From Methanofollis aquaemaris (GTDB lineage: Archaea; Halobacteriota; Methanomicrobia; Methanomicrobiales; Methanofollaceae): DNA of 64,000 nt. Made by a program: the position numbers and the translations under genes. Where the stretch lies: assembly GCF_017357525.1 (NCBI RefSeq), contig NZ_CP036172.1:1400561-1464560 (forward strand), written 5' to 3'. The notes beneath the pieces were generated by a model. It was not told the DNA's origin and did no database searches. It saw nothing but the letters and a program-made list of their open reading frames with translations. Position 1 is the stretch's first letter. The number at the start of each line of letters is the position of its first letter. Shown piece after piece: positions 7,606 to 17,345 of the stretch.

Positions 7606-8499
7606 TCACTCCCCCTTCCCCTTCAATCTCCTGAGCAGCGCAGACTCAGGGCAGGGTTCGGGCTCGAACTCGAGGATGCTGTACTGGACGTCATACCGCC
7701 TGAGCCTTCTCCTGATCTCCCTCTTTATCTCCTCGATCTCCACGATATCGTCGGTGCAGGCGACGACATGGGCGTCGAGGACGTTGATGTGCGAGCAGAG
7801 CGCCCAGAGATGGACATTATGCACCTCCTCCACGCCGTCCACGCTCTCCATCGCCGTCACCACCTCGTCGAAGTCGATCCCTGAGGGCACGAACTGGAGG
7901 AGGATCCCGACCGTCTCCCGCAGAAGCGAGATCGAACCGAGGAGGATCAGGAGGGCAATCCCGATGCTGAGAAGGGGGTCGACGATCGTCTGGCCGGTGA
8001 CGGCGATCCAGACCGCGGCGACGACGACCGCCACCGAGGAGAGGGTGTCGCCGACGACGTGGAGATAGGCGCTGCGGACGTTGAGGTCTTCTGCCCCGTG
8101 CAGTCTCCAGGCGACATAGAGGTTCACCAAAAGCCCGACCGTTCCCACCGCGGCCATAAGGGGCCCGGCGACCGGCACCGGATCGGCGAGACGCCTGAAG
8201 GCTTCCCAGACGACCGTGCTCGCGAGAACGACAAGGAGCAGTCCGTTGACGAAGGCGACGAAGACTTCCACCCGGTGATACCCCCAGGTCCGCGTCCTGG
8301 TGGGCAGGCGCTCGGCGATGACCACCGCACCCAGGGAGAGGAGGAGGGCGAGGACGTCCCTGAACATGTGCCCCGCGTCCCCTATGAGGGCAAGCGATCC
8401 CGAGAACACCCCGGCCACCGCCTCGACCGCAAGATACCCTGCGGTGAGGATGACGGCGACCTTCAGGGCCGCCCGCTCGCCGCCCCGCCTGAGTGGCAT
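7606..8499 (-). CDS. Cation diffusion facilitator (CzcD/ZnT-type) divalent metal exporter
   Basis: A membrane antiporter of about 297 residues exporting divalent metals such as Zn2+, Cd2+ or Co2+. About six membrane segments are evident. The first metal-site helix reads IGDAGHMFRD and the second HVVGDTLSSVAV, giving the paired H-x3-D motifs of the family. A C-terminal cytoplasmic domain with HVHLW-type histidines (VHNVHLWALCSH) follows. The start at 8499 (MPLRRGG...) is preferred; an upstream in-frame ATG at 8580 would add 27 proline/glycine-rich residues not seen in the family. Its position beside the metalloid operon forms a metal-homeostasis neighbourhood, though it is convergently oriented. 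Confidence 0.9.
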   Translation of the reverse strand: MPLRRGGERAALKVAVILTAGYLAVEAVAGVFSGSLALIGDAGHMFRDVLALLLSLGAVVIAERLPTRTRTWGYHRVEVFVAFVNGLLLVVLASTVVWEAFRRLADPVPVAGPLMAAVGTVGLLVNLYVAWRLHGAEDLNVRSAYLHVVGDTLSSVAVVVAAVWIAVTGQTIVDPLLSIGIALLILLGSISLLRETVGILLQFVPSGIDFDEVVTAMESVDGVEEVHNVHLWALCSHINVLDAHVVACTDDIVEIEEIKREIRRRLRRYDVQYSILEFEPEPCPESALLRRLKGKGE

Positions 8500-8609
8500 G
8501 CCGGGGTGTGTGGGTTCCTGTGGGTATGAACCTGCCCCCGGCGGTGAAGATCCTGCGGGGGGGCGGCACTGTGACCTCATACGGCCCCCTCACAATTTCC
8601 GATCACATG

Positions 8610-8675
8610 CCTTCCCACATCCCCGCGCCGGGGCGCTGCCCCCGGACCCCCGGGATGAAGATAGGACCGGGAAGG
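8610..8675. repeat. GC-rich intergenic element, module A
   Basis: It begins CCTTCCC (8610-8616) and ends GGGAAGG (8669-8675). Inside is the dyad CCGGGG-CGCTG-CCCCGG followed by ACCCCCGGGATGAAGATAGG. The same architecture recurs at 287-353 (reversed), 14933-14999, 31087-31155, 32894-32959, 34616-34665 (reversed), 47837-47904 (reversed) and 51778-51842. Confidence 0.85.
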
Positions 8676-8739
8676 CCGCGACCGAGATCCCGATCACTCT
8701 CCTCACAGCAAAACAACAGATGAGAAACATCGCCTCTCA

Positions 8740-8830
8740 CCGCCCCACCCCTATCTTCATCGTGGGGGGTTCCGGGGGGTGCAACCCCCCGGCGCGAGAC
8801 GGCGGTGAAATTCCTATAATGGGGGGCGGC
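8740..8830. repeat. GC-rich intergenic element, module B, copy 1
   Basis: Terminal CCGCCCC and GGGGCGG repeats bracket CTATCTTCAT, a GGGGGG-TTCC-GGGGGG core, GCGCGAGA and GCGGTGAAATT. The element at 18231-18320 has the same order of words. It directly follows a module A copy. Confidence 0.75.
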
Positions 8831-8931
8831 ATTATGATCTCATACTCTTCCCCTCAAGACTTCTGATTCCCACACCCACTCCTCCAGGCCCTTCACCACA
8901 CCTTTATCAAACCGCCTTCCCCACCATCCCC

Positions 8932-9753
8932 ATGGACATCACCCCCCTCTGCGACAACACCGTCCTCACCGACCACTATTATCTCGGCGAACCCGGCCTT
9001 TCCATCCACATCAGGGACCGGGACACCGAGGTGCTCTTCGACCTCGGATACTCGGACGTCTTCCTCAGAAACGCCCTCGCGATGGGGATTGCGCCCTGCG
9101 ACGCCGATTATGTCGTCTTCTCCCACTGCCACCTCGACCATACCTGGGGACTCGGTCCGCTCCTCCGCCACCTCGTCACCGCAGGGAACAAGAAGAGACC
9201 CGAGTTCCTCGCCCACCCCGCGCTCTTCAGGAGCGTGCAGTTCGACGGCGACGAGATCGGGATGGTCGCCTCAGAGGAGACGCTTGCCCGCTACGGGAGG
9301 GTGCGGCTCTCGCGCACACCTCACCGGATCACCGACGAGATCGTCTTCCTCGGCGAGATACCCCGGCGCTTCGCCTTCGAGGGGAGGGACGCCATCGGGA
9401 CGTCGGAGGGCGCGCCCGACCTGGTTCCCGACGACACCGCCCTTGCCTGCCGCACCGACGAAGGACTGGTGGTCGTCACGGGTTGCGCCCATACCGGGAT
9501 CTGCTCGACGGTCGAGTACGCACGGGAGGTCTCTGGAGAAAAAAAGGTGGCGGACGTTATCGGAGGCTTCCACCTCCTCGACGCATCGTCCGAACAGATC
9601 GAGGCGACCTGCCGCTATTTCAGAGACCTCGGCGCGGAGCGGATCCACCCCTGCCACTGCACCGGCCTGCCCGCAACCGTCGCCCTCGCGGGGGCGGCGA
9701 ACGTCTGCGAGACCGGGGTCGGGCTCAGGCTCTCCTTTGAACAGCGCTCCTGA
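8932..9753 (+). CDS. Metallo-beta-lactamase-fold hydrolase
   Basis: A 273-residue protein with the MBL zinc motif His65-x-His67-x-Asp69-His70 (SHCHLDH). A later metal histidine lies in [10 protein letters not shown] and another in IGGFHLLDA. The spacing and the GCAHTGI/GGFHL motifs match the MBL subgroup named after dihydropterin-methyl-ribofuranosylaminobenzene phosphate synthase, frequent in methanogens. The true substrate is unknown. Its 3' end overlaps the convergent cofD gene by 29 bases. Confidence 0.85.
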   Translation: MDITPLCDNTVLTDHYYLGEPGLSIHIRDRDTEVLFDLGYSDVFLRNALAMGIAPCDADYVVFSHCHLDHTWGLGPLLRHLVTAGNKKRPEFLAHPALFRSVQFDGDEIGMVASEETLARYGRVRLSRTPHRITDEIVFLGEIPRRFAFEGRDAIGTSEGAPDLVPDDTALACRTDEGLVVVTGCAHTGICSTVEYAREVSGEKKVADVIGGFHLLDASSEQIEATCRYFRDLGAERIHPCHCTGLPATVALAGAANVCETGVGLRLSFEQRS

Positions 9754-10642
9754 CCACCGCCATCAGTTCCCAGGCAAGGGCCTCGGCCTTCCCCTCGTTG
9801 GACATCAGGGTGTCGAGGCGCATCGCACCCGGCACCTCGGTCTCGTCCCGCCGGTCCTGGACAAAGACGTCCACGAAGTCTTTGTAGAGTTCGTAGGTTC
9901 CTGCCGACGAGGGCTCCATCCCCCACGCTTCCATCAGGGCGGCGGCCGGGCCTGAGACCGGGCGGTCCCCGATGAAGGGAGAGACGGCGATGACGAACTG
10001 ATCCTTCAACACCTCCCTCACCCCTGCACACTCCAGGATCGGCGAAATACTTGTCACCGGGTTGGACGGCCCGATGATTACAGCGTCGGCCTCGCGGATC
10101 GCGGTCAGGGCCTCGGGCGTCGCCTTTGGCGCGGCCTCCCCTTTCCTGATCACGCCCTCGATCGGCACCTCGCCGCGGTGGCCCACCCAGTACTGCTGGA
10201 AATGCATCGGCCCCTCCGGCGTCTCCACATAGGTCGTCACCTCGGCGTCGGTCATCGGGAGGACGCGGGCCTGGACTCCCAGCGCCCCGGCCAGGGCCGC
10301 CGTCGCCCCGGTAAGCGTGGCGCCGTCCCAGAGCATCCGCGCCCTCGCGATATGGACCGCCCGGTCCTTGTCACCGATGCCGATAAACTCGTCATGGGTG
10401 AACTGCTCCAGGAACTTGTGGGTCGAGAAGGTGTCGCCCCTGATCCCCCACCAGGTGTCGGTGTTCAGGAGTCCGGCAAAGAGGTAGAGCACGGTGTCGA
10501 TGTCGGGAGACATGTGGTTGCCCGAGACCCACATGTCCTCCGCCGTGTTGACGATGACCGCAATCTGATCGTCGTTGACGAGATTGCGCATCCCGCGCAG
10601 GAGTTTCGGGGTGCCGGTCCCGCCTGAAAGGAACGTAATCAT
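9725..10642 (-). CDS. cofD: 2-phospho-L-lactate transferase (coenzyme F420 biosynthesis)
   Basis: A 305-residue protein starting [17 protein letters not shown], the nucleotide-binding glycine loop of CofD. It contains [10 protein letters not shown] and [10 protein letters not shown], typical for the family, and the later GPSNPVTSI segment. CofD transfers a phospholactyl group to Fo to make F420-0, the hydride carrier central to methanogenesis. The start at 10642 is fixed by the family N-terminus; an upstream in-frame ATG at 10789 would overlap the divergent HD gene. It shares a roughly 50-base promoter region with that gene. Confidence 0.97.
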   Translation of the reverse strand: MITFLSGGTGTPKLLRGMRNLVNDDQIAVIVNTAEDMWVSGNHMSPDIDTVLYLFAGLLNTDTWWGIRGDTFSTHKFLEQFTHDEFIGIGDKDRAVHIARARMLWDGATLTGATAALAGALGVQARVLPMTDAEVTTYVETPEGPMHFQQYWVGHRGEVPIEGVIRKGEAAPKATPEALTAIREADAVIIGPSNPVTSISPILECAGVREVLKDQFVIAVSPFIGDRPVSGPAAALMEAWGMEPSSAGTYELYKDFVDVFVQDRRDETEVPGAMRLDTLMSNEGKAEALAWELMAVVRSAVQRRA

Positions 10643-10691
10643 AGAGAATAGTTTAATTGTCCATACATGAAGATTTTTAACTGAACGCCTG

Positions 10692-11894
10692 ATGAAAATC
10701 ATCAAAGACCCGGTACATGGCGACGTGGAAGTGGGAGAGACCGCGCTCACCCTCCTGGACTCGCCGGTGCTCCAACGTCTCCGCCACATCAGGCAACTCG
10801 GCTTCGCCCACCTCGTCTATCCTGGCGCCAACCACACGCGCTTCGAGCATTCGCTCGGGACAATGCACCTGGCGACCACCCTCGCTCGCCACCTCGACCT
10901 GGCCCCTGACGAGACCGACCTGGTCACCGCCGCCGCACTCCTGCACGACATCGGCCACGGCCCCTTCTCCCATGTGAGCGAGGCTTTCATGGTCGAACTG
11001 CTCGGATGGGGCCACGAGGAGGTGGAGCGGCTCCTGGCCACCGGGGCGACCGCCGCACTCCTCGACGCCTGCGGGCTCGACCCGGACGAGGTGGCGGCGG
11101 TCATCAACGGCCGTCACCGGTTCGCCGGGCTCATCCATGGCGACCTGGACGTGGACCGCATGGACTATCTGCTACGCGACGCCCACTATACCGGCGTCCC
11201 CTACGGGCTTGTCGACGCCGGACGACTCGTCCGCTCGACGGTGCTTACCGAGAACGGTGTGGGCCTCGACTTCAGCGGGATCAACGCCGCCGAGTCGCTG
11301 CTCATCGCCAGAACCCTGATGCGCCCGGTCGTCTACTATCACCACGTCTCCAGGATCGCAACCAGCATGTTCCACCTCGCCCTCCTCTCCCACCTGGAGG
11401 GGACCGGCGAGGACGTAGGCGCCTTGATGCGGATGGACGATGCCGCCCTCTTCACCCGCCTCCTCGGCTCGCCGGACGCGGTGGCCAGAGACCTCGCGGC
11501 GCGTTTGTATACGAGGCGGCTCTATAAGCGGGCGGCATATGTAGGACGAGACCGGGTGAATGCCGCGGCCGTGCAGGGCCGGACCTCGATGAGAGAGAGC
11601 AGGCAGATCGCGAGGGCAGTCGCGGAGACCGCCGGCGTCGAGCCCTGGACGGTGCTCGTCGACATCCCACCCTTCCCGACCGACATGTCGATGGGAGTGC
11701 GGGTGCGCGACCGCGACGCCCTGGTCGGGCTCGAAGAGGTCTCGCCCCTGCTCACCACCCTGAACGAGACGCGCCGGCAGCAGTGGCGGCTCGGCGTCTA
11801 CACCGTGCGGGACCAGCGGGAGGTGGTGGAGCAGGCGGCGACCGAGGTGCTCCACATCAAGAGGCCGACCCAGCAGGACCGGCTGCCGATCTGA
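10692..11894 (+). CDS. HD-superfamily phosphohydrolase (SAMHD1/dNTPase-like)
   Basis: A 400-residue protein with the HD metal site: His53 in RFEHSLG, His85-Asp86 in [12 protein letters not shown], and a later Asp in DRMDYLLRD. The opening [13 protein letters not shown] is typical of archaeal and bacterial SAMHD1-like proteins, which hydrolyse deoxynucleoside triphosphates or related phosphoesters. It is followed 14 bases later by ubiX, perhaps in the same transcript, with no evident functional link. A second, distinct HD protein occurs at 41851. Confidence 0.88.
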   Translation: MKIIKDPVHGDVEVGETALTLLDSPVLQRLRHIRQLGFAHLVYPGANHTRFEHSLGTMHLATTLARHLDLAPDETDLVTAAALLHDIGHGPFSHVSEAFMVELLGWGHEEVERLLATGATAALLDACGLDPDEVAAVINGRHRFAGLIHGDLDVDRMDYLLRDAHYTGVPYGLVDAGRLVRSTVLTENGVGLDFSGINAAESLLIARTLMRPVVYYHHVSRIATSMFHLALLSHLEGTGEDVGALMRMDDAALFTRLLGSPDAVARDLAARLYTRRLYKRAAYVGRDRVNAAAVQGRTSMRESRQIARAVAETAGVEPWTVLVDIPPFPTDMSMGVRVRDRDALVGLEEVSPLLTTLNETRRQQWRLGVYTVRDQREVVEQAATEVLHIKRPTQQDRLPI

Positions 11895-11908
11895 GGAGAA
11901 CAAGAGAG

Positions 11909-12466
11909 ATGAAGAAGAAATATGTTGTCGGGGTGACCGGGGCAAGCGGGATCGTCTATGCCCGCCGCCTCCTCGAGGTGCTCAGCGAGCAGGCGACGGT
12001 ATATCTTGTAGTTTCTGAAATTGCAGAGGAGATCGCACGCCACGAAGGGATCGACCTCTCCGACCTCCCGGTGATCAGGGAGGACAACCACAACCTGGCC
12101 GCCGAGATCGCCAGTGGGTCGTTCAGGTACGACGGGATGGTCATCGTCCCGTGCTCGATGAAGACCCTGGCCTCGGTCAGCACCGGGCTTTCGAGCACCC
12201 TCATCGCCAGAGCCGCCGACGTCTGTCTCAAGGAAAGGCGGCGGTGCATCCTGGTCCTGCGGGAGATGCCGCTCTCCAGGGTCCATCTCAAGAACATGCT
12301 CGCCGTCGACGAGGCCGGCGCAACGGTGATGGTGGCTAGTCCCCCATTCTATGGGAGACCACAGACGATCGACGACCTGGTGGATATGGTGGTGGCGCGG
12401 ATCCTCGACCACCTGGGAGTCGATCACGATATCGGGACACGATGGAGTGGATATGATGATGCGTAA
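11909..12466 (+). CDS. ubiX: UbiX-type flavin prenyltransferase
   Basis: A 185-residue flavoprotein starting MKKKYVVGVTGASGIVYARRLLE, with the GASG flavin-phosphate loop, the PCSMKTLASVSTG segment and RRCILVLREMPLS near the C-terminal half. All are UbiX hallmarks. UbiX prenylates FMN to make prFMN, the cofactor of UbiD decarboxylases. GAGGAG lies about ten bases before the start. The gene overlaps the downstream ubiD by 14 bases, which supports cofactor supply to that enzyme. Confidence 0.95.
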   Translation: MKKKYVVGVTGASGIVYARRLLEVLSEQATVYLVVSEIAEEIARHEGIDLSDLPVIREDNHNLAAEIASGSFRYDGMVIVPCSMKTLASVSTGLSSTLIARAADVCLKERRRCILVLREMPLSRVHLKNMLAVDEAGATVMVASPPFYGRPQTIDDLVDMVVARILDHLGVDHDIGTRWSGYDDA

Positions 12467-13700
12467 GTTTATCGACGAGATGCGGGAGCAGGGACTGGTC
12501 GACGAGATCGAGCGGCCGGTCTCGACCAGGTTCGAGGCGGCGCAGATGGCGGTGAAGACCGACCGGGTCCTTTACTTCCATGACTGCGACGGGAAAGAGG
12601 CGGTGATGAACCTCACCGCCGACCGCAGGGCCCTTGCAGCGGCCCTCGGCGCCGACGAGAAGGGACTGATCCGGCGGCTTGCCGCGGCGACGTATGAGGG
12701 CAACCTCAAACCGATGGGCAGACTCGAAATGCGCCCGGCCGACTTTTCAGAGTTCCCGGTGATGACCTTTTACCCGAAGGACGGCGGCCCGTATATCACC
12801 GCAGGGATCGTCTTCTCCCGCCTCGACGGCGTGGAGAACGCCTCCATCCACCGGATGATGGTCACCGGCAAGGACCGGGTGGCCGCACGCCTGGTGGAAG
12901 GCCGGCACACCTACGTGATGCACCGGGAGGCCCTGGCGCGGGGCGAGCGCCTGCCGGTCGCGGTGGTGATCGGGGCGCACCCGGCGGTGACCTTTGCGAG
13001 TTGCACCCGCGTGCCGGAAGGCCGGGAACTCCAGTTCGCCGCAGAACTCCTCGGCGGCGACCTCCCGGTCTGGGAATGCCCCAACGGCGTCCTGGTCCCT
13101 GAGGCAGAGATCGTCCTTGAAGGTTATATCGGGAACGAGACCGCCGAGGAAGGGCCGTTCGTCGACATCACCGGCACCTACGACTTCGAACGGATTCAGC
13201 CGGTCATCGAGTTCACCGGGATGTGGACGAAAGAGAACCCGGTCTACCACTCCATCCTTCCCGGCGGGAGCGAGCACCGTCTCCTGATGGGAGTCCCGTA
13301 CGAGCCCAAGATCTACCGGGCGGTGGCAGGGGTGACGACGGTCAGGAACGTCGTCCTCACCACCGGCGGCTGCGGTTACCTCCACGGGATCGTGCAGGTC
13401 CGCAAGAACACGCAGGGCGACGGGAAGAACGCGATCATGGCGGCTTTCGCGGCGCACACCTCCCTCAAGCATGTGGTGGTCGTCGACGAGGACATCGACC
13501 CCTTCGACCCCGAGGACGTGGAGTACGCCATCGCCACCAGGGTACGGGGCGACCGCGACCTCCTGGTGGTCGCCGGGGTGCGGGGCTCCTCCCTCGACCC
13601 CTGCCGCGAGGGCGACGGGACGAACGTGAAGATCGGGGTCGACGCCACGATGACCCTGGGAGAAGAAGAGAAATTTGTACGTGCAGGATGGGATGAATGA
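12453..13700 (+). CDS. UbiD-family decarboxylase, probable anhydromevalonate phosphate decarboxylase
   Basis: A prFMN-dependent decarboxylase of about 415 residues. The start is among three consecutive ATG codons at 12453-12461, after GGAG at 12444-12447. Family signatures include the FSRLDGVENASIHRMMV segment, GAHPAV, and the EGPFVDITGTYDF stretch with acidic active-site residues. It sits between ubiX and an aconitase-X gene. In most archaea that trio supplies two steps of the modified mevalonate pathway: dehydration of phosphomevalonate and decarboxylation of trans-anhydromevalonate 5-phosphate to isopentenyl phosphate. The substrate is inferred from this context rather than from residues unique to one substrate class. 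Confidence 0.88.
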   Translation: MMMRKFIDEMREQGLVDEIERPVSTRFEAAQMAVKTDRVLYFHDCDGKEAVMNLTADRRALAAALGADEKGLIRRLAAATYEGNLKPMGRLEMRPADFSEFPVMTFYPKDGGPYITAGIVFSRLDGVENASIHRMMVTGKDRVAARLVEGRHTYVMHREALARGERLPVAVVIGAHPAVTFASCTRVPEGRELQFAAELLGGDLPVWECPNGVLVPEAEIVLEGYIGNETAEEGPFVDITGTYDFERIQPVIEFTGMWTKENPVYHSILPGGSEHRLLMGVPYEPKIYRAVAGVTTVRNVVLTTGGCGYLHGIVQVRKNTQGDGKNAIMAAFAAHTSLKHVVVVDEDIDPFDPEDVEYAIATRVRGDRDLLVVAGVRGSSLDPCREGDGTNVKIGVDATMTLGEEEKFVRAGWDE

Positions 13701-14863
13701 TGCAACTGGAACCGGAAGACGAGCAGATCCTCAATGGTGAATATGGCGAAACCCGCCAGAAGATGATGGAACTCCTGGTCGGCCTCGGGAAGGTCTTCGG
13801 GGCCGACGAACTCATCCCGATCACGAGCGCCCAGGTGAGCGGAGCCTCGTACAAGACCATCGGGAAGTGGGGGCTCGAGTGGCTGCGCAAGATGGACGCG
13901 AAGGTCGTGGTCCCGACAGTCCTCAACCCGATCGGGATGGACCGGCTGCGCTGGAAGGAGATGGAGATCCCTGAGGACTTCGCGGCAAAGCAGAAAGAGG
14001 TGGTCGAGGCCTACGAACACCTCGGGATCGAACTCGAGTGCACCTGCACGCCGTATTATCTCTCCATCACCCAGTTCGGCGAGCACCTGGCATGGGCCGA
14101 GTCCTCCGCGGTCTGCTATGCCAACTCGGTCATCGGGGCGCGGACCAACCGCGAGGGCGGGCCGGCGGCCCTGGCCGCGGGGATCATCGGGAAGACTCCC
14201 TTCTACGGGCTGCACATCTTCAAGAACCGTCAGCCCGACGTCGGGGTCGTCATCGATGATCCCTCAGACCTGAAGGACGCCGCGGACTTCGGCGCACTCG
14301 GGTATGTGGCCGGCAAGAGCATCGGGAACAGGATCCCCTTCTTCACCGGGATCAGGCCCAACCGCGACCAGCTCAAGGCGATGGGCGCGGCGATGGCGGC
14401 GAGCGGGGCGGTGGCCCTCTTCCATGTGGACACCATTACGCCCGAGACCCGCTTCCCGGCCTTCAAAAAAGATGTTCCCGATACGATCGAGGTGAGCATG
14501 GCCGAGGTGCGCGAGGTCTTCTCGGCGATGGACGTCGACGCCGTCGCCGTCGGGTGCCCGCACCTCTCCCCGGAGGAACTCGAAACCCTCAGCAGTATGC
14601 TGATCGGCAAGACGGTGACAAAACCGTTCTTCGTCTTCGCGGCCCGCGGGGTCATCGCCGACCACCCGCAGGCGGTCAGCGCGATCGAGCGGAGCGGGGC
14701 AAAGGTCTATGCCGACACCTGCGTCGTCGTCTCCCCGGCCCTGGACCGCTACGACCGGATCATGGTCAACTCGGGCAAGGCCCTCGCGTATGTCCCGACA
14801 ATGTGCGGGGCGGTGGCCAGGATCGGCACCCTCGAAGAGTGCGTGACCGTCGCCACGTCGTGA
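13697..14863 (+). CDS. Aconitase X catalytic subunit (phosphomevalonate dehydratase large subunit)
   Basis: A 388-residue DUF521/AcnX-type protein. Cysteines suited to an iron-sulfur cluster lie in LECTCTPYYLS (about 114-124), VGCPHLSPEE and VVPTMCGAVA-type segments. It overlaps ubiD by four bases (ATGA). In the archaeal mevalonate route the large subunit dehydrates (R)-5-phosphomevalonate together with a small swivelling subunit of about 130 residues. No small-subunit gene is seen on either side, so it must be encoded elsewhere. Length matches the archaeal large-subunit form rather than the fused bacterial form. Confidence 0.9.
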   Translation: MMQLEPEDEQILNGEYGETRQKMMELLVGLGKVFGADELIPITSAQVSGASYKTIGKWGLEWLRKMDAKVVVPTVLNPIGMDRLRWKEMEIPEDFAAKQKEVVEAYEHLGIELECTCTPYYLSITQFGEHLAWAESSAVCYANSVIGARTNREGGPAALAAGIIGKTPFYGLHIFKNRQPDVGVVIDDPSDLKDAADFGALGYVAGKSIGNRIPFFTGIRPNRDQLKAMGAAMAASGAVALFHVDTITPETRFPAFKKDVPDTIEVSMAEVREVFSAMDVDAVAVGCPHLSPEELETLSSMLIGKTVTKPFFVFAARGVIADHPQAVSAIERSGAKVYADTCVVVSPALDRYDRIMVNSGKALAYVPTMCGAVARIGTLEECVTVATS

Positions 14864-14888
14864 AACAAGAGTTCCAGAGAGAACAGAG

Positions 14889-14909
14889 AACCATTTTTCT
14901 TTTTTTGTT
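14889..14909 (+). terminator. Oligo-T terminator of the ubiX-ubiD-acnX unit
   Basis: T-rich runs (TTTTT then TTTTTTT) begin about 30 bases after the acnX stop, as expected for archaeal intrinsic termination. Confidence 0.6.
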
Positions 14910-14932
14910 GGGGGGACAGATCTCAACATTTG

Positions 14933-14999
14933 CCTTCCCCCACCATCGCACCGGGGGCGCTGCCCCCGGACCCACGGGATGTCGATAGGGACGGGAAGG
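14933..14999. repeat. GC-rich intergenic element, module A
   Basis: CCTTCCC (14933-14939) and GGGAAGG (14993-14999) bracket the perfect dyad CCGGGGGC-GCT-GCCCCCGG and GGGATGTCGATAGGG. It lies between convergent genes, just after an oligo-T stretch. Confidence 0.85.
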
Positions 15000-15095
15000 T
15001 GAAGTGAAAACCATAATGAGAGGGCGGCCCGCCCCCCCACGCAGAACGATCGTCAGAACGATTCTACAAAACTCGAAAATCCTCGCTCCCCTGAT

Positions 15096-17141
15096 TCACC
15101 TCATCCTCCACGGCGAAGCCACCGCCGTCTGTTCACGGGCGGCGATATCCCTGAGACCCTCGGGAGTGAGGTCGCCGATGCGGTAGTACCGCCCCCCCGC
15201 CTGCTCGGCGATATCCCGGCAGTACCCGAGCCTGATCCCGAAGGGCGTCCTTCCGGTCGTCTCGGTGTCGATGACGACGGTGCGGATCCCGTTCGCCCTG
15301 ATCTCTCCGGCGAGACCGATGATCTCGTCCCTGACCTCGCTTCCCCCCGGGCTGTTTGCGCGGCCGTCCGAGATCAGCACCATCATCGGGATCACCTCCC
15401 CGTTCTTTCTCCGTTCGTTGATGAGGGCCTCGAGCCCCTTCGAGAGTCCGGCCTGGAGGGGGGTTCTGCCCCCGGTCGGCAGGTCTTCAAGCCGTTTTCG
15501 TGCGAGGTCGACGCTCGAAGAGAGAGGGAGGAGGAGGTCGGCCTCGGTCCCCTTGAAGGCCACCAGCCCGATCCGGTCGCGGTGCTGGTACGAATCGAGG
15601 AGCATCGAGAGGACCGCCCCTTTCGCCGCCTCCATCCTCTTCTCGGCCCCCATGGAACCGCTCGCATCGACGACGAAAAGACACGAAGTCGAGACCCGGC
15701 CGACCCTGACCCGCTCTCTGAGGTCGCCTTCCTGAATCGCGACGGCAAGCCCGTTGTGTTCCCGGCGGCGCTGGTACGGTGCCGCCGCCCTGAGCGTGGC
15801 GTCGAGGGCGATGTCCCCGGTGCCGTTCGGGTACCGCGAGGAGAGCACCGTGCCCGCGCGGGTTGCGGAGAGGGTCTCCACCCGTCTCCCCCTCAGGTTC
15901 CGTCGTCTCACCCGGTCGCGCCGCCGGGACATCTCCACGCCGGAAGGATCGATCGGGGTGCCGATATCATAGACCTGCTCTTCGACCTCGCCGCCCCGGG
16001 GAGGAGGAGTGTCGGGCATCCCCCCCTGCTCACCCTCGCCGCCCTCCTGCTCGGGCGGCCTCTCGTCCGCCTCTCCCTGATGCCGGGACCGTTCCTCGCG
16101 CTGCTGCTCAGCATGCTCCATCGCCTCGTCGAGGTGTTCCCGGTCAAGTTTCGGTTCTTCGAAGGGCTTCTTCCGCATCCTGTGGGGCAGGGCAAGTTCC
16201 ATCGCCTCCCTGACATCCTCGGCATCGACCTCGGTACGTCCGTCGAAAGCGGCGATCGTCTTTGCCGTTCTCACGACGGTGATCTCGGCGCGGTGTGTCC
16301 TCACCCCCATCCGGACACAGGTGCCCACCACGAGTTCGAGGATCTCGTCAGAGACCGTGACCGAAGGCAGCAGCCGTTGCGCTTCGAAGATCTTCTCCCT
16401 CACATCGCCCTGTTCGGATGTGCAGGAGCGCGCGAACCCGTCCGGGTCTGCTTCGAACCCCTCCGCGACCTTCACGATCGCCATCCGCTTCGCGACGTCC
16501 TCGATCCCCTCGACGCTCACCTGGAGCCCGAAACGGTCGAGGAGTTGAGGGCGGAGTTCTCCCTCCTCCGGGTTCATCGTCCCGATGAGGATGAACCGCG
16601 CCGGGTGGGAGAGGGAGATCCCCTCGCGCTCAACGACATTCACACCCATCGCAGCGGCATCGAGGAGCACGTCGGCAACATGATCATCGAGGAGATTGAC
16701 CTCGTCGATGTAGAGGATCCCCCGGTTCACGCCGGCGAGGATACCAGGCTCGATCGCCCTGACCCCCTCCTTGATCGCCCGCTCGATGTCGATCGTCCCG
16801 CAGAGCCGATCTTCGGTCACACCGAGAGGGAGGTCGACGACCCTGACCTGTCTCTTTTCTGCCGTGATGCCACCGGTCCGCATCTTTTCCGCACAGGCCT
16901 CGCACATCTCCCTGAGGGTCGCCGGGTTGCAGTTGAACGGACACCCTTCCGAGACCTCGATCTCGGGAAGAAGTGCCGCGAGCGCCCTCACCGCGGTGGA
17001 CTTTGCCGTTCCTTTCTCACCCCTGATCAGGACTCCGCCGATCCTGGGATTGATCGCATTGAGAAGAAGGGCCTTTTTCATCTCTTCCTGCCCGATGATC
17101 GCGGTGAAAGGGAGGACGTGCCTCCGTGCATGGAAAACCAT
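15096..17141 (-). CDS. Magnesium-chelatase-like fused AAA+ (ChlI) and VWA (ChlD) protein
   Basis: A 681-residue fusion. The N-terminal AAA+ ATPase (about 1-330) has Walker A GEKGTAKS at 41-48, Walker B-like [12 protein letters not shown], and a cysteine-rich insert near 68-83 of the C-x-C-x8-C-x2-C kind. An acidic/proline linker (about 340-400) precedes a von Willebrand A domain with the MIDAS motif DASGSMG near residue 490. Such ChlI-ChlD fusions energise metal insertion into tetrapyrroles together with a large CobN/ChlH-type subunit, absent here. In a methanogen the metal is more likely cobalt or nickel than magnesium; this is inference. A strong dyad lies 33 bases upstream of the start. 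Confidence 0.88.
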   Translation of the reverse strand: MVFHARRHVLPFTAIIGQEEMKKALLLNAINPRIGGVLIRGEKGTAKSTAVRALAALLPEIEVSEGCPFNCNPATLREMCEACAEKMRTGGITAEKRQVRVVDLPLGVTEDRLCGTIDIERAIKEGVRAIEPGILAGVNRGILYIDEVNLLDDHVADVLLDAAAMGVNVVEREGISLSHPARFILIGTMNPEEGELRPQLLDRFGLQVSVEGIEDVAKRMAIVKVAEGFEADPDGFARSCTSEQGDVREKIFEAQRLLPSVTVSDEILELVVGTCVRMGVRTHRAEITVVRTAKTIAAFDGRTEVDAEDVREAMELALPHRMRKKPFEEPKLDREHLDEAMEHAEQQREERSRHQGEADERPPEQEGGEGEQGGMPDTPPPRGGEVEEQVYDIGTPIDPSGVEMSRRRDRVRRRNLRGRRVETLSATRAGTVLSSRYPNGTGDIALDATLRAAAPYQRRREHNGLAVAIQEGDLRERVRVGRVSTSCLFVVDASGSMGAEKRMEAAKGAVLSMLLDSYQHRDRIGLVAFKGTEADLLLPLSSSVDLARKRLEDLPTGGRTPLQAGLSKGLEALINERRKNGEVIPMMVLISDGRANSPGGSEVRDEIIGLAGEIRANGIRTVVIDTETTGRTPFGIRLGYCRDIAEQAGGRYYRIGDLTPEGLRDIAAREQTAVASPWRMR

Positions 17142-17173
17142 TCACAAAAATTCTCGTCCCCTCCGTAATAAAC

Positions 17174-17197
17174 TTTTCATAATTGGTGTTATGAAAA
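17174..17197. promoter_or_regulatory. Perfect 9-bp dyad upstream of the chelatase gene
   Basis: TTTTCATAA (17174-17182) and TTATGAAAA (17189-17197) are exact inverted repeats with a six-base spacer, centred about 44 bases before the start codon at 17141 on the minus strand. Its position suits an operator. The TCATAA/TTATGA half-sites recall sites of metal-responsive regulators, but no regulator is encoded nearby. Confidence 0.5.
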
Positions 17198-17345
17198 ACA
17201 AGCCCGATTATTTTGAATAATATCACGTATGAGAACCCTCCGGATGCTACCGTTCCCGTCGATCAGGAATAATGTGCCGGAGACCGAGAAGAACAGATCC
17301 TGAAGATGATGATTCCGCCCGCATAAGGGCGATAAATAGCCCCAT

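Larger units (their letters stand above)
8500..8931. other. Repeat-bearing intergenic stretch
   Basis: This gap between the divergently oriented CDF and metallo-hydrolase genes is largely filled by two GC-rich palindromic elements (8610-8675 and 8740-8830) and a pyrimidine-rich stretch. No gene is supported. Confidence 0.5.

Noticed and set aside
8610-8675. Intrinsic terminator or tRNA for the GC-rich hairpins
   Set aside because: No oligo-T follows on a consistent strand, no cloverleaf fits, and copies occur in all gene orientations.
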